From Burkholderiaceae bacterium DAT-1 (GTDB taxonomy: Bacteria > Pseudomonadota > Gammaproteobacteria > Burkholderiales > Chitinimonadaceae), in NCBI GenBank assembly GCA_019084025.1, contig JAHRBI010000001.1, positions 310,001 through 374,000 of the forward strand: a DNA stretch of 64,000 bases. Reading direction: 5' to 3'. Positions 1-8,710 of the stretch are shown in pieces. The position numbers and the translations under genes were made by a program. Under the pieces are notes generated by a model. That model was given only the letters and a program-made list of their open reading frames with translations. It searched no databases and was not told where the DNA came from. Position 1 is the stretch's first letter. Each line of letters starts with the position of its first letter.

Positions 1-407
1 ACCGGCCCCACTTTGCTGCCACGTAAAGCATCCGAACCGGAAAAGGGCGCAAGCATGGGGACATCGGCGGAGGAAAACCAGGCACTGGATACAACGCGCT
101 TGGCAGCAGAACCGCCGCAGAAACCAAACAGCGCCACTGCGCCTTCACGCTCGACAAGTTCGCGGCTCAGACTCAGTGCATCGGAGCCATCGGCTGATTC
201 CTGGCGCGAGCGCAGCACGACTCGATCACCTGCAATCCCACCCTTGGCATTGATCATGTCCAAGTAGGTTTGTGCACCGGCATTGAAGTCACGGCAGCTG
301 TCCGCCACATCGCCTCGCAAATTGACGATCTGGCCAAGAACGATCTCTTTGGCCACCACAGGTGCAGATGCCATCAGGCTGAGCATAGTAATCAGAAGTG
401 CGCGCAT
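1..407 (-). CDS. Periplasmic substrate-binding protein, LivK-like (5' part only)
   Basis: Read on the minus strand, an open frame begins with ATG at 407 and runs off the left edge. The first 19 residues form a Sec signal peptide (basic start, hydrophobic core, ending PVVA), and the mature part starts KEIVLGQIV. It continues with AGAQTYLDMIN, GGIAGDRV and a FGFCGGSA segment. These match the N-terminal lobe of the type 1 periplasmic binding fold (Peripla_BP_6), used by branched-chain amino acid or amide ABC transporters and by some sensor systems. The ligand cannot be told from this fragment. It lies 116 bp downstream of mpl on the same strand. Only about 135 codons are visible, so completeness is unknown. 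Confidence 0.8.
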   Translation of the reverse strand, partial: MRALLITMLSLMASAPVVAKEIVLGQIVNLRGDVADSCRDFNAGAQTYLDMINAKGGIAGDRVVLRSRQESADGSDALSLSRELVEREGAVALFGFCGGSAAKRVVSSAWFSSADVPMLAPFSGSDALRGSKVGP

Positions 408-523
408 GTCGGTATTTCACCAAGTACTGAATTACTGACATTGTCCTGCGCTTACATGAAAACCTGATGACAGCACCTGCAAAAACGGAGATCTAACTCA
501 TAAAATCAAATGGATAGATCAAC

Positions 524-1918
524 TTATACTGAACTGGATCTCAAGGCGCTCAGCAGCTTTTCATGTACGCCGCCAAAGCCGCCATTGCTCATCACCAGAA
601 TCTGGTCGCCCGGCCGTGCATCTGCGACGATGCGTGCCACCATGGTGTCGAGATCATCGTAACAGCTGGCGCGCTCGCCCATCGGCGCCAATGCTTCAGC
701 CGCATCCCATCCCAATTTGGCTGCATAGCAATAGGCATGATTGGCTTCACGCAGCGCATCGGGCAACTGGGATTTCATCGTACCGAGCTTCATGGTGTTA
801 GAGCGCGGCTCCAGCACTGCCAGAATGCGCGCAGATCCTACACGGGCGCGCAGACCCGCTACAGTGGTATCAATGGCGGTGGGATGGTGTGCAAAATCAT
901 CGTAAACAGTGATACCGTTCACCACGCCGCGTACTTCCATGCGACGCTTCACACTCTGGAATTCGGCCAGGGCCGCAATCCCTACCTCTGGCGTGACGCC
1001 CACGTGGCGCGCAGCCGCCAGTGCAGCCAGCGCATTGTGCCGATTATGCTCTCCGAGAATGTCCCAGCGTACCGTCCCCTGTACTTTGCCATCCAGTATT
1101 ACCTCGAAGTGGCCTGCCGCATCCGCAGTGCCCGCTTGCCATCCGGCATCGCTGCCAAAGCGTTCGACAGGCGTCCAGCAGCCGCGTGTCAGCACGCGAT
1201 CAAGGCTGGCCTCACGGCCATTGACGACGATCAGCCCGGTAGAGGGCACCGTCCGAACCAGATGGTGGAACTGGGTTTCGATGGCCGCCAGATCAGCAAA
1301 GATGTCGGCGTGATCGAATTCCAGATTGTTCAGGACCGCCGTGCGTGGCCGGTAGTGAACAAATTTCGAACGCTTGTCGAAAAATGCTGTGTCGTATTCA
1401 TCGGCCTCGATCACGAAAAACGGCGACTGCCCCCCGGGCTCTGCTACAGGCTCGCCCGGCAGTCGGGCTGATACGCCAAAGTTTTGCGGCACGCCGCCAA
1501 TCAGAAAGCCCGGCGCCAATCCGGCAAACTCCAGGATCCACGCCAGCATGGAACTCGTTGTGGTTTTACCATGCGTGCCAGCCACGGCCAGCGTCCATCG
1601 GGGTGAGTTGCCACCGCGCAGAATGTGTTCGGCCAGCCATTGCGGGCCAGAGATGTAGGGTAAACCCGCATTGAGAATGCCTTCCATCAGCGGGTTGCCG
1701 CGTGTGACCACATTTCCGACTACATATAAATCCGCACCCAGCTTGAGCTGAGAGGCGTCATAGCCTTCAATGAGATGAATCCCCGCAGCTTCCAGCTGGG
1801 TACTCATGGGTGGATAGACACCGGCATCACATCCGGTGACTGTGTGACCTGCAGCACGCGCCAGCTGGGCAATCCCGCCCATGAAGGTGCCGCAAATGCC
1901 GAGAATATGGATATGCAT
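524..1918 (-). CDS. mpl: UDP-N-acetylmuramate:L-alanyl-gamma-D-glutamyl-meso-diaminopimelate ligase
   Basis: Mpl recycles cell-wall peptide: it joins the tripeptide L-Ala-D-Glu-mDap to UDP-MurNAc in the cytoplasm with ATP. The protein has the Mur ligase layout. The N-terminal nucleotide fold carries GICGTFMGG, the ATP P-loop GTHGKTTT lies near residues 114-121, and the C-terminal domain carries YDDFAHHPTA. GTFMGG at the start and the total of about 464 residues separate Mpl from MurC. A TTG three codons upstream (1927) is also in frame, but a GGAG sits only 2 bases from it. The ATG at 1918 has that GGAG 11 bases away and is preferred. The gene is divergent from the GGDEF gene, with 83 bp between starts. 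Confidence 0.93.
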   Translation of the reverse strand: MHIHILGICGTFMGGIAQLARAAGHTVTGCDAGVYPPMSTQLEAAGIHLIEGYDASQLKLGADLYVVGNVVTRGNPLMEGILNAGLPYISGPQWLAEHILRGGNSPRWTLAVAGTHGKTTTSSMLAWILEFAGLAPGFLIGGVPQNFGVSARLPGEPVAEPGGQSPFFVIEADEYDTAFFDKRSKFVHYRPRTAVLNNLEFDHADIFADLAAIETQFHHLVRTVPSTGLIVVNGREASLDRVLTRGCWTPVERFGSDAGWQAGTADAAGHFEVILDGKVQGTVRWDILGEHNRHNALAALAAARHVGVTPEVGIAALAEFQSVKRRMEVRGVVNGITVYDDFAHHPTAIDTTVAGLRARVGSARILAVLEPRSNTMKLGTMKSQLPDALREANHAYCYAAKLGWDAAEALAPMGERASCYDDLDTMVARIVADARPGDQILVMSNGGFGGVHEKLLSALRSSSV

Positions 1919-2001
1919 GTGACTCAACGCTCCGCCGATCCAGTGATCGAACTGACAATATGGAGAAAACCCGCACGGGTCTTAGCTTGCAGGAGATCGA
2001 C

Positions 2002-2976
2002 ATGAGTATGTCACGCACCTCGTCGATGGTTCCGGCGGATATCGCCCGCATCGCATTGCGACGCCTGGGCGAACTGGGCCTGCCCCCTACGCCGGAAAAT
2101 TATGCGCGATTCTACAACGCCATTGCCATCCTGAAGACACCGAATGATCGCAGCGAAGCAGAATTGCAGAGTGCGTATCAGGTGTTGTTCCGCGTCTCGG
2201 CTTTGCTGGATGATGTGTCCGATACAACAGACAGCCTGCTGGAAGGGCTGGAACGCGGCGGCGTTCGCCTGCATCAATCGCTGGATGCCTTGGGTGAAAC
2301 ACAGCGCAAGGACAGCCTGAGCGAGTTGATGCAGTCCATCGTGAACTCCACCACGATGATGAGCGAGACGGTACTCGCCTCGCAAAGGGAACTCAATGAA
2401 CTCAAATCGGCGATGGAACATATTCGTCACGATCTGGCACAGAATCGCAAGCATATGGAAAGTGACCCGCTCACCGGTGTCACCAACAGGCAGGGGCTGG
2501 AACACATTCTGGTGCGCGAGGTAAAGCGGTCGCACCGCTATGAAAGTCCGCTCAGCGTCATCCTGACAGATCTGGACGACTTCATGGCACTCAATAGCCA
2601 GTACGGTCAGGTAACGGGTGATAAATACCTGATGCATTTTGTGGCGCTTGCGCGTTCAGCCCTGCGCGAATGCGACAGCTTCGTGCGTTATGGAAATGAC
2701 GAGTTCCTGCTGGTGCTACCGGAAACCGATTTGAATGGTGCCAAATATCTGCTGGAACGCCTGCGCATGATTATGCTGAAGACGCCCTTCATCGTGCAGC
2801 AGCTCAAGATCGAGGTGCATTTCTGCGCCAGCTACGCACAACTTGGCAACAATGAGATGTCCAGTCCCTTACTCAAACGACTCGATGATACGTTGAACCA
2901 GGCCAAACGCATCGGGCGTGATGCCTCGATGGCGGCGGAACGGGAAGCTGCGATGCACACGCCACTCCACACCTGA
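2002..2976 (+). CDS. GGDEF-domain protein, putative diguanylate cyclase with altered signature
   Basis: The protein has 324 residues. Residues 1-150 form a mostly helical N-terminal region without transmembrane segments. A GGDEF domain follows from DPLTGV (155-160) to the C-terminus. The signature reads GNDEF (231-235), so the second glycine is asparagine. The inhibitory site RECD (222-225) sits exactly five residues upstream, as in product-inhibited diguanylate cyclases. The enzyme class makes c-di-GMP from two GTP; the G-to-N change may lower or abolish catalysis, leaving a c-di-GMP-binding role. The start at 2002 is chosen because AGGAG (1991-1995) lies six bases upstream. An ATG at 1960 is in frame but lacks such a site. 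Confidence 0.85.
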   Translation: MSMSRTSSMVPADIARIALRRLGELGLPPTPENYARFYNAIAILKTPNDRSEAELQSAYQVLFRVSALLDDVSDTTDSLLEGLERGGVRLHQSLDALGETQRKDSLSELMQSIVNSTTMMSETVLASQRELNELKSAMEHIRHDLAQNRKHMESDPLTGVTNRQGLEHILVREVKRSHRYESPLSVILTDLDDFMALNSQYGQVTGDKYLMHFVALARSALRECDSFVRYGNDEFLLVLPETDLNGAKYLLERLRMIMLKTPFIVQQLKIEVHFCASYAQLGNNEMSSPLLKRLDDTLNQAKRIGRDASMAAEREAAMHTPLHT

Positions 2977-2996
2977 TTTGACCCAATCATGGCAAA

Positions 2997-3027
2997 CACA
3001 AACGCCGGCGATATGCCGGCGTTTGTG
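2997..3027. terminator. Long perfect hairpin between convergent genes
   Basis: A 13-bp perfect inverted repeat (2997-3009 with 3015-3027) encloses a 5-base loop. It lies between the convergent GGDEF gene (stop 2976) and yceI (stop 3065), where a shared terminator is expected. Neither side has a clear run of T, so termination may be Rho-assisted. Confidence 0.6.
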
Positions 3028-3064
3028 CGCGCTTGATCCGAAGTGGCCGAAGCCAGAATCAGAT

Positions 3065-3634
3065 TTACAGTTTTACGGCTTCGACTTCGATGCTGATCTT
3101 CACATCGTCGCCGACGTACGGCACATAAGCCTTCAGACCCCAGTCGCTGCGCTTGATGGTGGTGCTGACATCGGCACCACACACGAACTTCTGATCAACC
3201 ATGCGCACAGCACACTTGGACGGCTTGATCATCAGCTTGACCGGCTTGGTCTCGCCCAGCAGGGTCAGGGTACCTTCTGCAGCAACTGGCTCACCTTTCT
3301 TGAATGCAAACTTTTCCGACTTGAAGGTCATGGTCGGAAATTGTTCGACATTGAAGAAATCCTTGCTGCGCAGATGCTCATCTCGCTTGTCCATGCCGGT
3401 GTTGATGGACTTGGTGGAGATGGTGGCTTCCACCTGACCGGTCTTGGCGGCACGGTCCAGCGTCAGGGTACCGGTGGTATCGGTAAACATACCACGCATC
3501 ACCGAGAAACCCAGATGGTTGATCTCGAAATGCGGATAGGTGTGCGTTGCGTCGAATTCAAATTTTTCCGGTGCGGCAAACGCGGCAAGGGATGCACCAG
3601 TGATCAGGGCTGCAATCAGGCTACGGGCTTTCAT
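3065..3634 (-). CDS. YceI-family periplasmic lipocalin-like protein (copy 1)
   Basis: The product has 189 residues with a signal peptide ending SLAAFA. The mature part carries the YceI pattern: FDATHTYPHFEINHLGFS near its start, then GTLTLD, EATISTKSINTG and HLRSKDFFNVEQFPTMTFKS. YceI proteins are eight-stranded barrels that bind isoprenoid or other hydrophobic molecules in the periplasm. The start at 3634 is preferred over an upstream in-frame ATG at 3664 because GGAGAG precedes it and the signal peptide then begins MKARS. It is the last of three genes on this strand (cytochrome b561, YceI, YceI), so a role tied to the membrane cytochrome or to isoprenoid quinones is plausible but inferred. 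Confidence 0.9.
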   Translation of the reverse strand: MKARSLIAALITGASLAAFAAPEKFEFDATHTYPHFEINHLGFSVMRGMFTDTTGTLTLDRAAKTGQVEATISTKSINTGMDKRDEHLRSKDFFNVEQFPTMTFKSEKFAFKKGEPVAAEGTLTLLGETKPVKLMIKPSKCAVRMVDQKFVCGADVSTTIKRSDWGLKAYVPYVGDDVKISIEVEAVKL

Positions 3635-3680
3635 GTACGGTCTCTCCAGTTTAAGGACACACATCTAAATAACGGGAATA

Positions 3681-3699
3681 CCTGCGTGCTTATCGCAGG
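3681..3699. other. Small hairpin between the two yceI genes
   Basis: CCTGCG (3681-3686) and CGCAGG (3694-3699) form a 6-bp stem with a 7-base loop in the 97-bp gap between the yceI copies. It has no clear T tail on the coding strand. It could be a partial terminator or an mRNA processing signal that sets different levels of the two copies. Confidence 0.35.
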
Positions 3700-3731
3700 C
3701 CTTGTTTTACATCTGGTCTATTGCGTGGGAC

Positions 3732-4304
3732 TTACTTTACGCCCGGCACCAGCAGGCGGAACTTCACCTGCACGGCATCGGCGACAGTGCCAACATCGGC
3801 CCATTCACCTTCGCCAATCTTCCAGCTCAGACGCTGCAAGGGAAAGGCGCCTTCGAGCCACTGTCCGGCAGCATCGGTTCGGGACGAAAATGGAATAGTC
3901 ACCTGTGCGGTACGGCCTTTCAGGGACAGCGTGCCAGTAGCTTCGAATTTGCCACCCGCAATCGCCTTGAATCCGCTGGCCGTAAACGTCGCCCTGGGGA
4001 AACGCTTGCTGGCGAACCATGCATCGGTTTTCAAGGACTCATTGGCATCCGGACTGCCCGCATCGGTGCCCAGCAAATCAATACTGACGCTCACTTTGCC
4101 CTGTTCCGGGTGAGCCGGCGCAAACTCCGCATCGGCTACAAATGCTTTAAAGCGACCGGTTACCGGCACGTTCATCTGCGTAAATACAAAGGCAACTTCG
4201 GACTTCTTTGCATCTACGGGACGGGCGTATCCTACCGTCAGGGTGCTTGCTGCAATCACCGCAGCCATTGCGCTGCGGGTAAAAATCGTACGGGTTGCAA
4301 ACAT
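3732..4304 (-). CDS. YceI-family periplasmic protein (copy 2)
   Basis: The product has 190 residues with a longer basic signal peptide ending TVGYA. The mature protein contains VAFVFTQMNVPVTGRF, FASKRFPRATFTASGF and GTLSLKGRTAQVTIPF, matching the YceI barrel but diverged from copy 1. Its ATG follows the stop codon of the cytochrome b561 gene after a single base, so the two are probably translationally coupled. Cytochrome b561/YceI pairing is a known arrangement in proteobacteria. The ligand is not known from sequence. Confidence 0.9.
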   Translation of the reverse strand: MFATRTIFTRSAMAAVIAASTLTVGYARPVDAKKSEVAFVFTQMNVPVTGRFKAFVADAEFAPAHPEQGKVSVSIDLLGTDAGSPDANESLKTDAWFASKRFPRATFTASGFKAIAGGKFEATGTLSLKGRTAQVTIPFSSRTDAAGQWLEGAFPLQRLSWKIGEGEWADVGTVADAVQVKFRLLVPGVK

Positions 4305-4305
4305 G

Positions 4306-4842
4306 TCAGATCATCCTTTGCATGATGGTGTCACGATCAATGAAGCGATGTTTCAGCGCGGCTGCGACATGCAGGACAATGAGTCCGCCCAAGCCCCACG
4401 CCATTCGTTCATGAATCCATTTCAATGTCTCGGCAAGCTCGGGGTTGGGCGCCAGCAAGGCAGGCAGCGGCAGTACACCAAACCACACCACCGGAAATCC
4501 CTTGGCACTTGAGTAAGCCCAGCCCAGCAACGGCACCGAAAACATCAGCAGATATAGGAGTGCATGGGTCGCATGGGCAATCCCGACTTCATGACGCGGC
4601 GTCTCGGCAGGCAGCGGCGGCGGACGACGATAGATACGCCACACCACCCGCAGTATGGCCAGCGCCAGCACGGTGACACCTGCCCATTTGTGATAATTGA
4701 TCAGGTGCAGCTTGCGTGGACTGAGCGGCATGCCATCCATACCTAATGCCAGCGCGAATACGGTCAGCATTGCCATGACTGTCAGACCATGCAGTGCACG
4801 GGCAGGCAGCGTATATCGTTGTACAGGTGCGTTCATCGCCAT
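4306..4842 (-). CDS. Cytochrome b561-family membrane protein
   Basis: The protein has about 178 residues and four predicted membrane helices. Histidines at 18, 51, 144 and 158 lie in or beside these helices and are suitable for two b hemes (HGLTVM, NYHKWAG, WIHERMAW, VLHVAAALKHRF). It would pass electrons between the quinone pool and a periplasmic partner. It is the first gene of the b561-yceI-yceI operon. Two start codons are possible: ATG 4842 (MAMNAP) and ATG 4836 (MNAP). AGGA lies 3 bases before the first and 9 before the second, so the shorter form may be the real one. Confidence 0.9.
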   Translation of the reverse strand: MAMNAPVQRYTLPARALHGLTVMAMLTVFALALGMDGMPLSPRKLHLINYHKWAGVTVLALAILRVVWRIYRRPPPLPAETPRHEVGIAHATHALLYLLMFSVPLLGWAYSSAKGFPVVWFGVLPLPALLAPNPELAETLKWIHERMAWGLGGLIVLHVAAALKHRFIDRDTIMQRMI

Positions 4843-4965
4843 TCATCCTGTGTAGATGCGGGCAGCCAAGGTTAGCCGCCGCATACGAATCAAGTTGACG
4901 CGAATTATTCATTCATCCGCCATCTACTTGATAGCGGAGCTTTTTCATCAGCTTGTTCAGTTTTT

Positions 4966-4994
4966 TTGACAGATGCTTCAGCGCCCACTCAAAT
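4966..4994 (+). promoter_or_regulatory. Candidate sigma-70 promoter for hscC
   Basis: TTGACA (4966-4971) is a perfect -35 hexamer. After exactly 17 bases comes TCAAAT (4989-4994), four of six to the -10 consensus. It lies about 100 bp upstream of the hscC ATG in the 251-bp gap between divergent genes. Confidence 0.45.
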
Positions 4995-5093
4995 CGACTT
5001 CGATATGCCAAGTATCAGCAGATCCCCAATAAGCGGCCAGACTCACGTAAAATACGGTGTTTCGCCCCAAAATAATTCATTCGGTTTTTGTAG

Positions 5094-6803
5094 ATGATCA
5101 TCGGCATCGATCTTGGCACTACCAATAGCCTAGCAGCAGTCTGGAAAGACGCTCAGGCCGTGATGATTCCCAATGCACTGGGACATCACCTCACGCCGTC
5201 CGTTGTTGGACTGGACGATCAAGGCAATGTGCTGGTCGGACTTGCCGCACGCGAACGCCTGATCACCCACCCGCATCTCACGACCGCAGTATTCAAGCGC
5301 TATATGGGCTCGGATCGGGTGACGCAACTGGGCACCCAGCATTTCCGTCCCGAAGAACTGTCTGCACTGGTGCTGAAATCGATCAAGGAAGATGCCGAAC
5401 GTTTTCTCGGCGAGACCGTGACCGAGGCCGTGATTACGGTTCCGGCCTATTTCTCCGATGCGCAGCGCAAAGCCACCAAGATTGCCGGACAACTGGCAGG
5501 GCTCAAGGTCGAACGACTGGTGAATGAACCCACCGCTGCGGCGCTGGCCTACGGGCTACACCAGAAGCAGCCGGAAAGCCGTTTTCTGGTATTCGATCTC
5601 GGTGGCGGTACGTTCGATATCTCCATCCTCGAACTCTTCGATGGCGTGATGGAAGTCCGTGCCAGTGCAGGTGACAATTTTCTGGGCGGCGAAGATTTCA
5701 GTGAACTGCTGATCGACCATTTCATCGATCATGCTGGCGCCAAAGTCGGCCTGCACGACAAAGCCGAAACGCCCGAGCTCTACCAATCTCTGCGTAAGGC
5801 GGCCGAACAGGCCAAGCGTACCCTGACCAGTAACGATACGGTCACCATGAGCGTGCGCCGTGGCGATGCGATCCTGACGCAGGATATTTCCGATTTCGAA
5901 TGGCAGCGTAAGGCGGAGCCCTTGCTCAAGCGCCTGCGCGAACCCATCGAACGCGCGCTGCGTGACGCCCGCCTGAAAGCCATCGACCTCGATGAAGTTG
6001 TGCTCGCAGGCGGCGCAACCCGCATGCCGATCGTGCGCAAGCTGGTGGCCAAGATGTTCGGTCGCATGCCCGCCATGAATATCAATCCGGACGAAGTCGT
6101 TGCCAAGGGCGCCGCCGTCATGGCAGGCATGAAGGCGCGTGACGAGTCGCTCGACGAAATCGTCATGACCGACGTCTGCCCCTATACCCTCGGGATCGAA
6201 GTATCAGAGCAACTTGCACCGGAACGATTCGAACCGGGCTATTTCCTGCCGATTATCGAACGCAACTCGGTCGTGCCCATTTCCCGTGAGCAGGTGGTCA
6301 ATACCATCCACGATCAGCAACGTGCGCTCAACATCCGTATCTTTCAGGGCGAAAGCCGTCTGGTGAAGGATAATGTCTTCCTCGGCGAACTGATCATTCC
6401 GGTGCCGCCACGTCCAGCTACCGAAGTGAGCGTGGCAGTGCGTTTTACCTATGATGTGAGCGGATTGCTGGAAGCCGAAATGACGGTGGAAGATACTGGC
6501 GCCAAGCATCGACTGGTGATTGAAGACAATCCGGGCGTCCTGACCCAGGCCGAAATCGACACTCGCCTGAAGGCGCTGGAACGCCTCAAAATCCATCCGC
6601 GCGAGCATTTGCCTAACGCCGCCCTGCTGAATCGTGCCGACCGCATGTTCCAGCAGACGCTGGGCGAGCAGCGCCAGTGGATTTCTCATGAATCGGCTCG
6701 ATTCATTGCTGCCATCGAGGCGCAAAATGAGACCGAGGTCGAATCTGCGCGGCTGGCCTTCAAGCAATTCCTCGACGATATCGAGGGCGAGAGCTGGCTG
6801 TGA
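5094..6803 (+). CDS. hscC: HscC-type Hsp70 chaperone
   Basis: A 569-residue Hsp70, shorter than DnaK and close to the usual HscC length. The ATPase domain has the phosphate-1 motif IDLGTTNS at the very N-terminus, VPAYFSDAQRKAT, VNEPTAAALAYG and FDLGGGTFDIS. A substrate-binding domain begins near residue 380 and the C-terminal lid is short. HscC proteins are specialised Hsp70s that work with their own J-domain partners and have been linked to regulation rather than bulk folding. The next gene (48 bp on) encodes a J-like protein, which supports the assignment. Downstream PP2C and FHA genes on the same strand may be co-regulated. Confidence 0.88.
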   Translation: MIIGIDLGTTNSLAAVWKDAQAVMIPNALGHHLTPSVVGLDDQGNVLVGLAARERLITHPHLTTAVFKRYMGSDRVTQLGTQHFRPEELSALVLKSIKEDAERFLGETVTEAVITVPAYFSDAQRKATKIAGQLAGLKVERLVNEPTAAALAYGLHQKQPESRFLVFDLGGGTFDISILELFDGVMEVRASAGDNFLGGEDFSELLIDHFIDHAGAKVGLHDKAETPELYQSLRKAAEQAKRTLTSNDTVTMSVRRGDAILTQDISDFEWQRKAEPLLKRLREPIERALRDARLKAIDLDEVVLAGGATRMPIVRKLVAKMFGRMPAMNINPDEVVAKGAAVMAGMKARDESLDEIVMTDVCPYTLGIEVSEQLAPERFEPGYFLPIIERNSVVPISREQVVNTIHDQQRALNIRIFQGESRLVKDNVFLGELIIPVPPRPATEVSVAVRFTYDVSGLLEAEMTVEDTGAKHRLVIEDNPGVLTQAEIDTRLKALERLKIHPREHLPNAALLNRADRMFQQTLGEQRQWISHESARFIAAIEAQNETEVESARLAFKQFLDDIEGESWL

Positions 6804-6851
6804 TCCGTTTAACGCGACAAGAACGCCGCACGCAGCGGCGCACCTGACTCC

Positions 6852-7715
6852 ATGCACCCGACGCACGACCCCAAAGCCTGCTGGATTACCCTCGGCATCG
6901 ACCCGACCACTGATGACCGTGCGATCCGCCGTACCTACGCTACACTACTGAAATCCTGCCGCCCGGATGACAACCCCGAAGGTTTCAAGGTGCTGCGCGA
7001 GGCGCTGGAAACAGCACTGTGGCAGGCGCACGACATGCGCGAAGTAGCCGCTATGCAGCCACCCGCTGAAATACCCGACTCAGGCCTGCCCGCCAGCGAG
7101 AAGGAAATCGAACTCCGTCTGCGCCCCTTTGTAGAAAAGCTGGCCGAACTCAATGAAACGGCCAGCAGCGAAGACACGATGGATTTCTTCGCCAATACGC
7201 TGACCAAACTAGGATTCGATCAGACCGAGCATCGTCACGGCGCTGTCTGGGAGATGTTTGAAGATGGCATGGTGTGGGTATGCTGCGAAATCAATGCCAA
7301 CCATGATGCGTTTGTGCGCGAATGCATCGATATGTTCGGCTGGCTGCGTCCCGGTCACTGGCTGGCCGAAAAAGACCCGAAAACAGTGGCCTGGCTGCAT
7401 CTGCGCCTGCAAGAGGCTGACGCACTCGAACAGGTCGACGAACTCATCGCCCTCCTGAATGACGATCAGGAAGATCTCGCACTGGCCGCACTGCAAACAT
7501 TTCTGGAGAGCGAACTCCTGATCAATCTGGATGTTCGCCTGCTCACGGAAGCAGAACTGATGGTTGCCCTTTCTGCACTTTCACCCGCGCAACCGCGCTT
7601 TGCCAAGGTTTGTCTGACCCAGTTTGGCTGGGCCAAAGATCATCGTCACCTCGAAGAATATCACCCCGAAGCCTGGACTAACTTCCGCAGACTGTACATG
7701 TTTGCACCGGATTAA
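6852..7715 (+). CDS. J-domain-like protein, probable HscC co-chaperone
   Basis: The product has 287 residues. The first 60 resemble a J-domain: WITLGIDPTTDDRAIRRTYATLLK, then RPDDNPEGFKVLREALE. The canonical HPD triad is replaced by RPD (37-39). This RPxDDPE variant is familiar in J-like proteins that accompany HscC. The rest (about 70-287) is acidic and helical, with no domain I recognise. Position directly after hscC suggests a dedicated partner. It may not stimulate ATPase like a normal J-protein because the histidine is missing. Confidence 0.7.
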   Translation: MHPTHDPKACWITLGIDPTTDDRAIRRTYATLLKSCRPDDNPEGFKVLREALETALWQAHDMREVAAMQPPAEIPDSGLPASEKEIELRLRPFVEKLAELNETASSEDTMDFFANTLTKLGFDQTEHRHGAVWEMFEDGMVWVCCEINANHDAFVRECIDMFGWLRPGHWLAEKDPKTVAWLHLRLQEADALEQVDELIALLNDDQEDLALAALQTFLESELLINLDVRLLTEAELMVALSALSPAQPRFAKVCLTQFGWAKDHRHLEEYHPEAWTNFRRLYMFAPD

Positions 7716-7814
7716 CCTGATACATCACCGGGATCATTGGCAAAGCGTAGCTGTCCCAGCTAAGCTCTGCTTAAGCGCTTGATTTTCTCTGCCTTTCCGG
7801 ACGCCACCCATACA

Positions 7815-8642
7815 ATGACAGCCCAGTTGTCCGACGCCCTTGAAATGGTCGCTCTAAGCGACACCGGCCTGCTTCGCAGCCATAACGAGGACGCGATCGT
7901 CATTGATCGCGACCACGGTATCGCGCTGCTTGCAGACGGCATGGGCGGCTATCAGGCCGGCGAGGTGGCTAGCCATATAGCAGTCTCCATGGTGAGCGAA
8001 GGACTCCGATCCTCGCTCGGCGTCATTCCTGCGCACGTGCGTGAACTGGGCACTGGACGACCTCATATTCATCGCCTGCTGCTGAATGAAATCAATCGCG
8101 CCAATTTGGCGATTTTTGAAACCGCACAGAGCCAACCGCAGTGTCACGGCATGGGCACGACGCTCGTGTCAGCCGTGTTCTACGACAACCGGGTTGCAAT
8201 CGCCCACGCGGGCGACTCAAGAATGTATCGTTTACGCAACGGAGAATTCACCGCGATCACCCGTGATCACTCCCTGTTACAAGAGCAATTGGATGCCGGG
8301 ATGATTACGCCGGAACAGGCACGGCTGGCCGAACATCGCAATCTGGTGACACGTGCAGTCGGGGTAGATCCGGCCATGGAAGCAGAACTCAATGATTTCG
8401 CAGTGTTGCCCGGTGATCTATACCTGATGTGTTCAGATGGGCTGAACGATATGGTCGATGACACCCGAATTCATCTGACCCTCGGGTTGCTGGCAAGCAA
8501 TTTGCAACAAGCAGCTGATGAATTGATTCAAATGGCAAATCAGGCGGGCGGCAGGGATAATGTCTCCATCATCCTGATTAAGGTCGTTCGCGACTTTTCT
8601 GCCACTAAGGGATTCTGGTCGAGGTTATTTAGCTGGCTGTAG
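7815..8642 (+). CDS. PP2C-family serine/threonine protein phosphatase
   Basis: A 275-residue PPM phosphatase with all the metal-binding motifs: RSHNEDA (21-27), ADGMGGYQAGE (40-50), GMGTTLVSA, AHAGDSRMYRLR, TRDHSL, CSDGLNDMVDD and GGRDNVSIILI. It would remove phosphate from Ser/Thr in cytoplasmic proteins, using two Mn or Mg ions. A TTG at 7779 is in frame but ATG 7815 gives the usual family N-terminus; neither has a strong ribosome site. No Ser/Thr kinase is seen in the window, although such phosphatases usually sit beside one. The FHA gene follows 68 bp later. Confidence 0.92.
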   Translation: MTAQLSDALEMVALSDTGLLRSHNEDAIVIDRDHGIALLADGMGGYQAGEVASHIAVSMVSEGLRSSLGVIPAHVRELGTGRPHIHRLLLNEINRANLAIFETAQSQPQCHGMGTTLVSAVFYDNRVAIAHAGDSRMYRLRNGEFTAITRDHSLLQEQLDAGMITPEQARLAEHRNLVTRAVGVDPAMEAELNDFAVLPGDLYLMCSDGLNDMVDDTRIHLTLGLLASNLQQAADELIQMANQAGGRDNVSIILIKVVRDFSATKGFWSRLFSWL

Positions 8643-8710
8643 CTGCCTCGCCCACAATCCGGGTCAACACGACAGGATTACCGGCAAGAGGCAACAAGGC
8701 AAAACACCCC

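Noticed and set aside
13-467. Two plus-strand frames at the left edge
   Set aside because: The minus strand carries a signal peptide and binding-protein sequence over 1-407.
563-1471. Long plus-strand frame over mpl
   Set aside because: It is antisense to a well-supported mpl gene and shows no domain.
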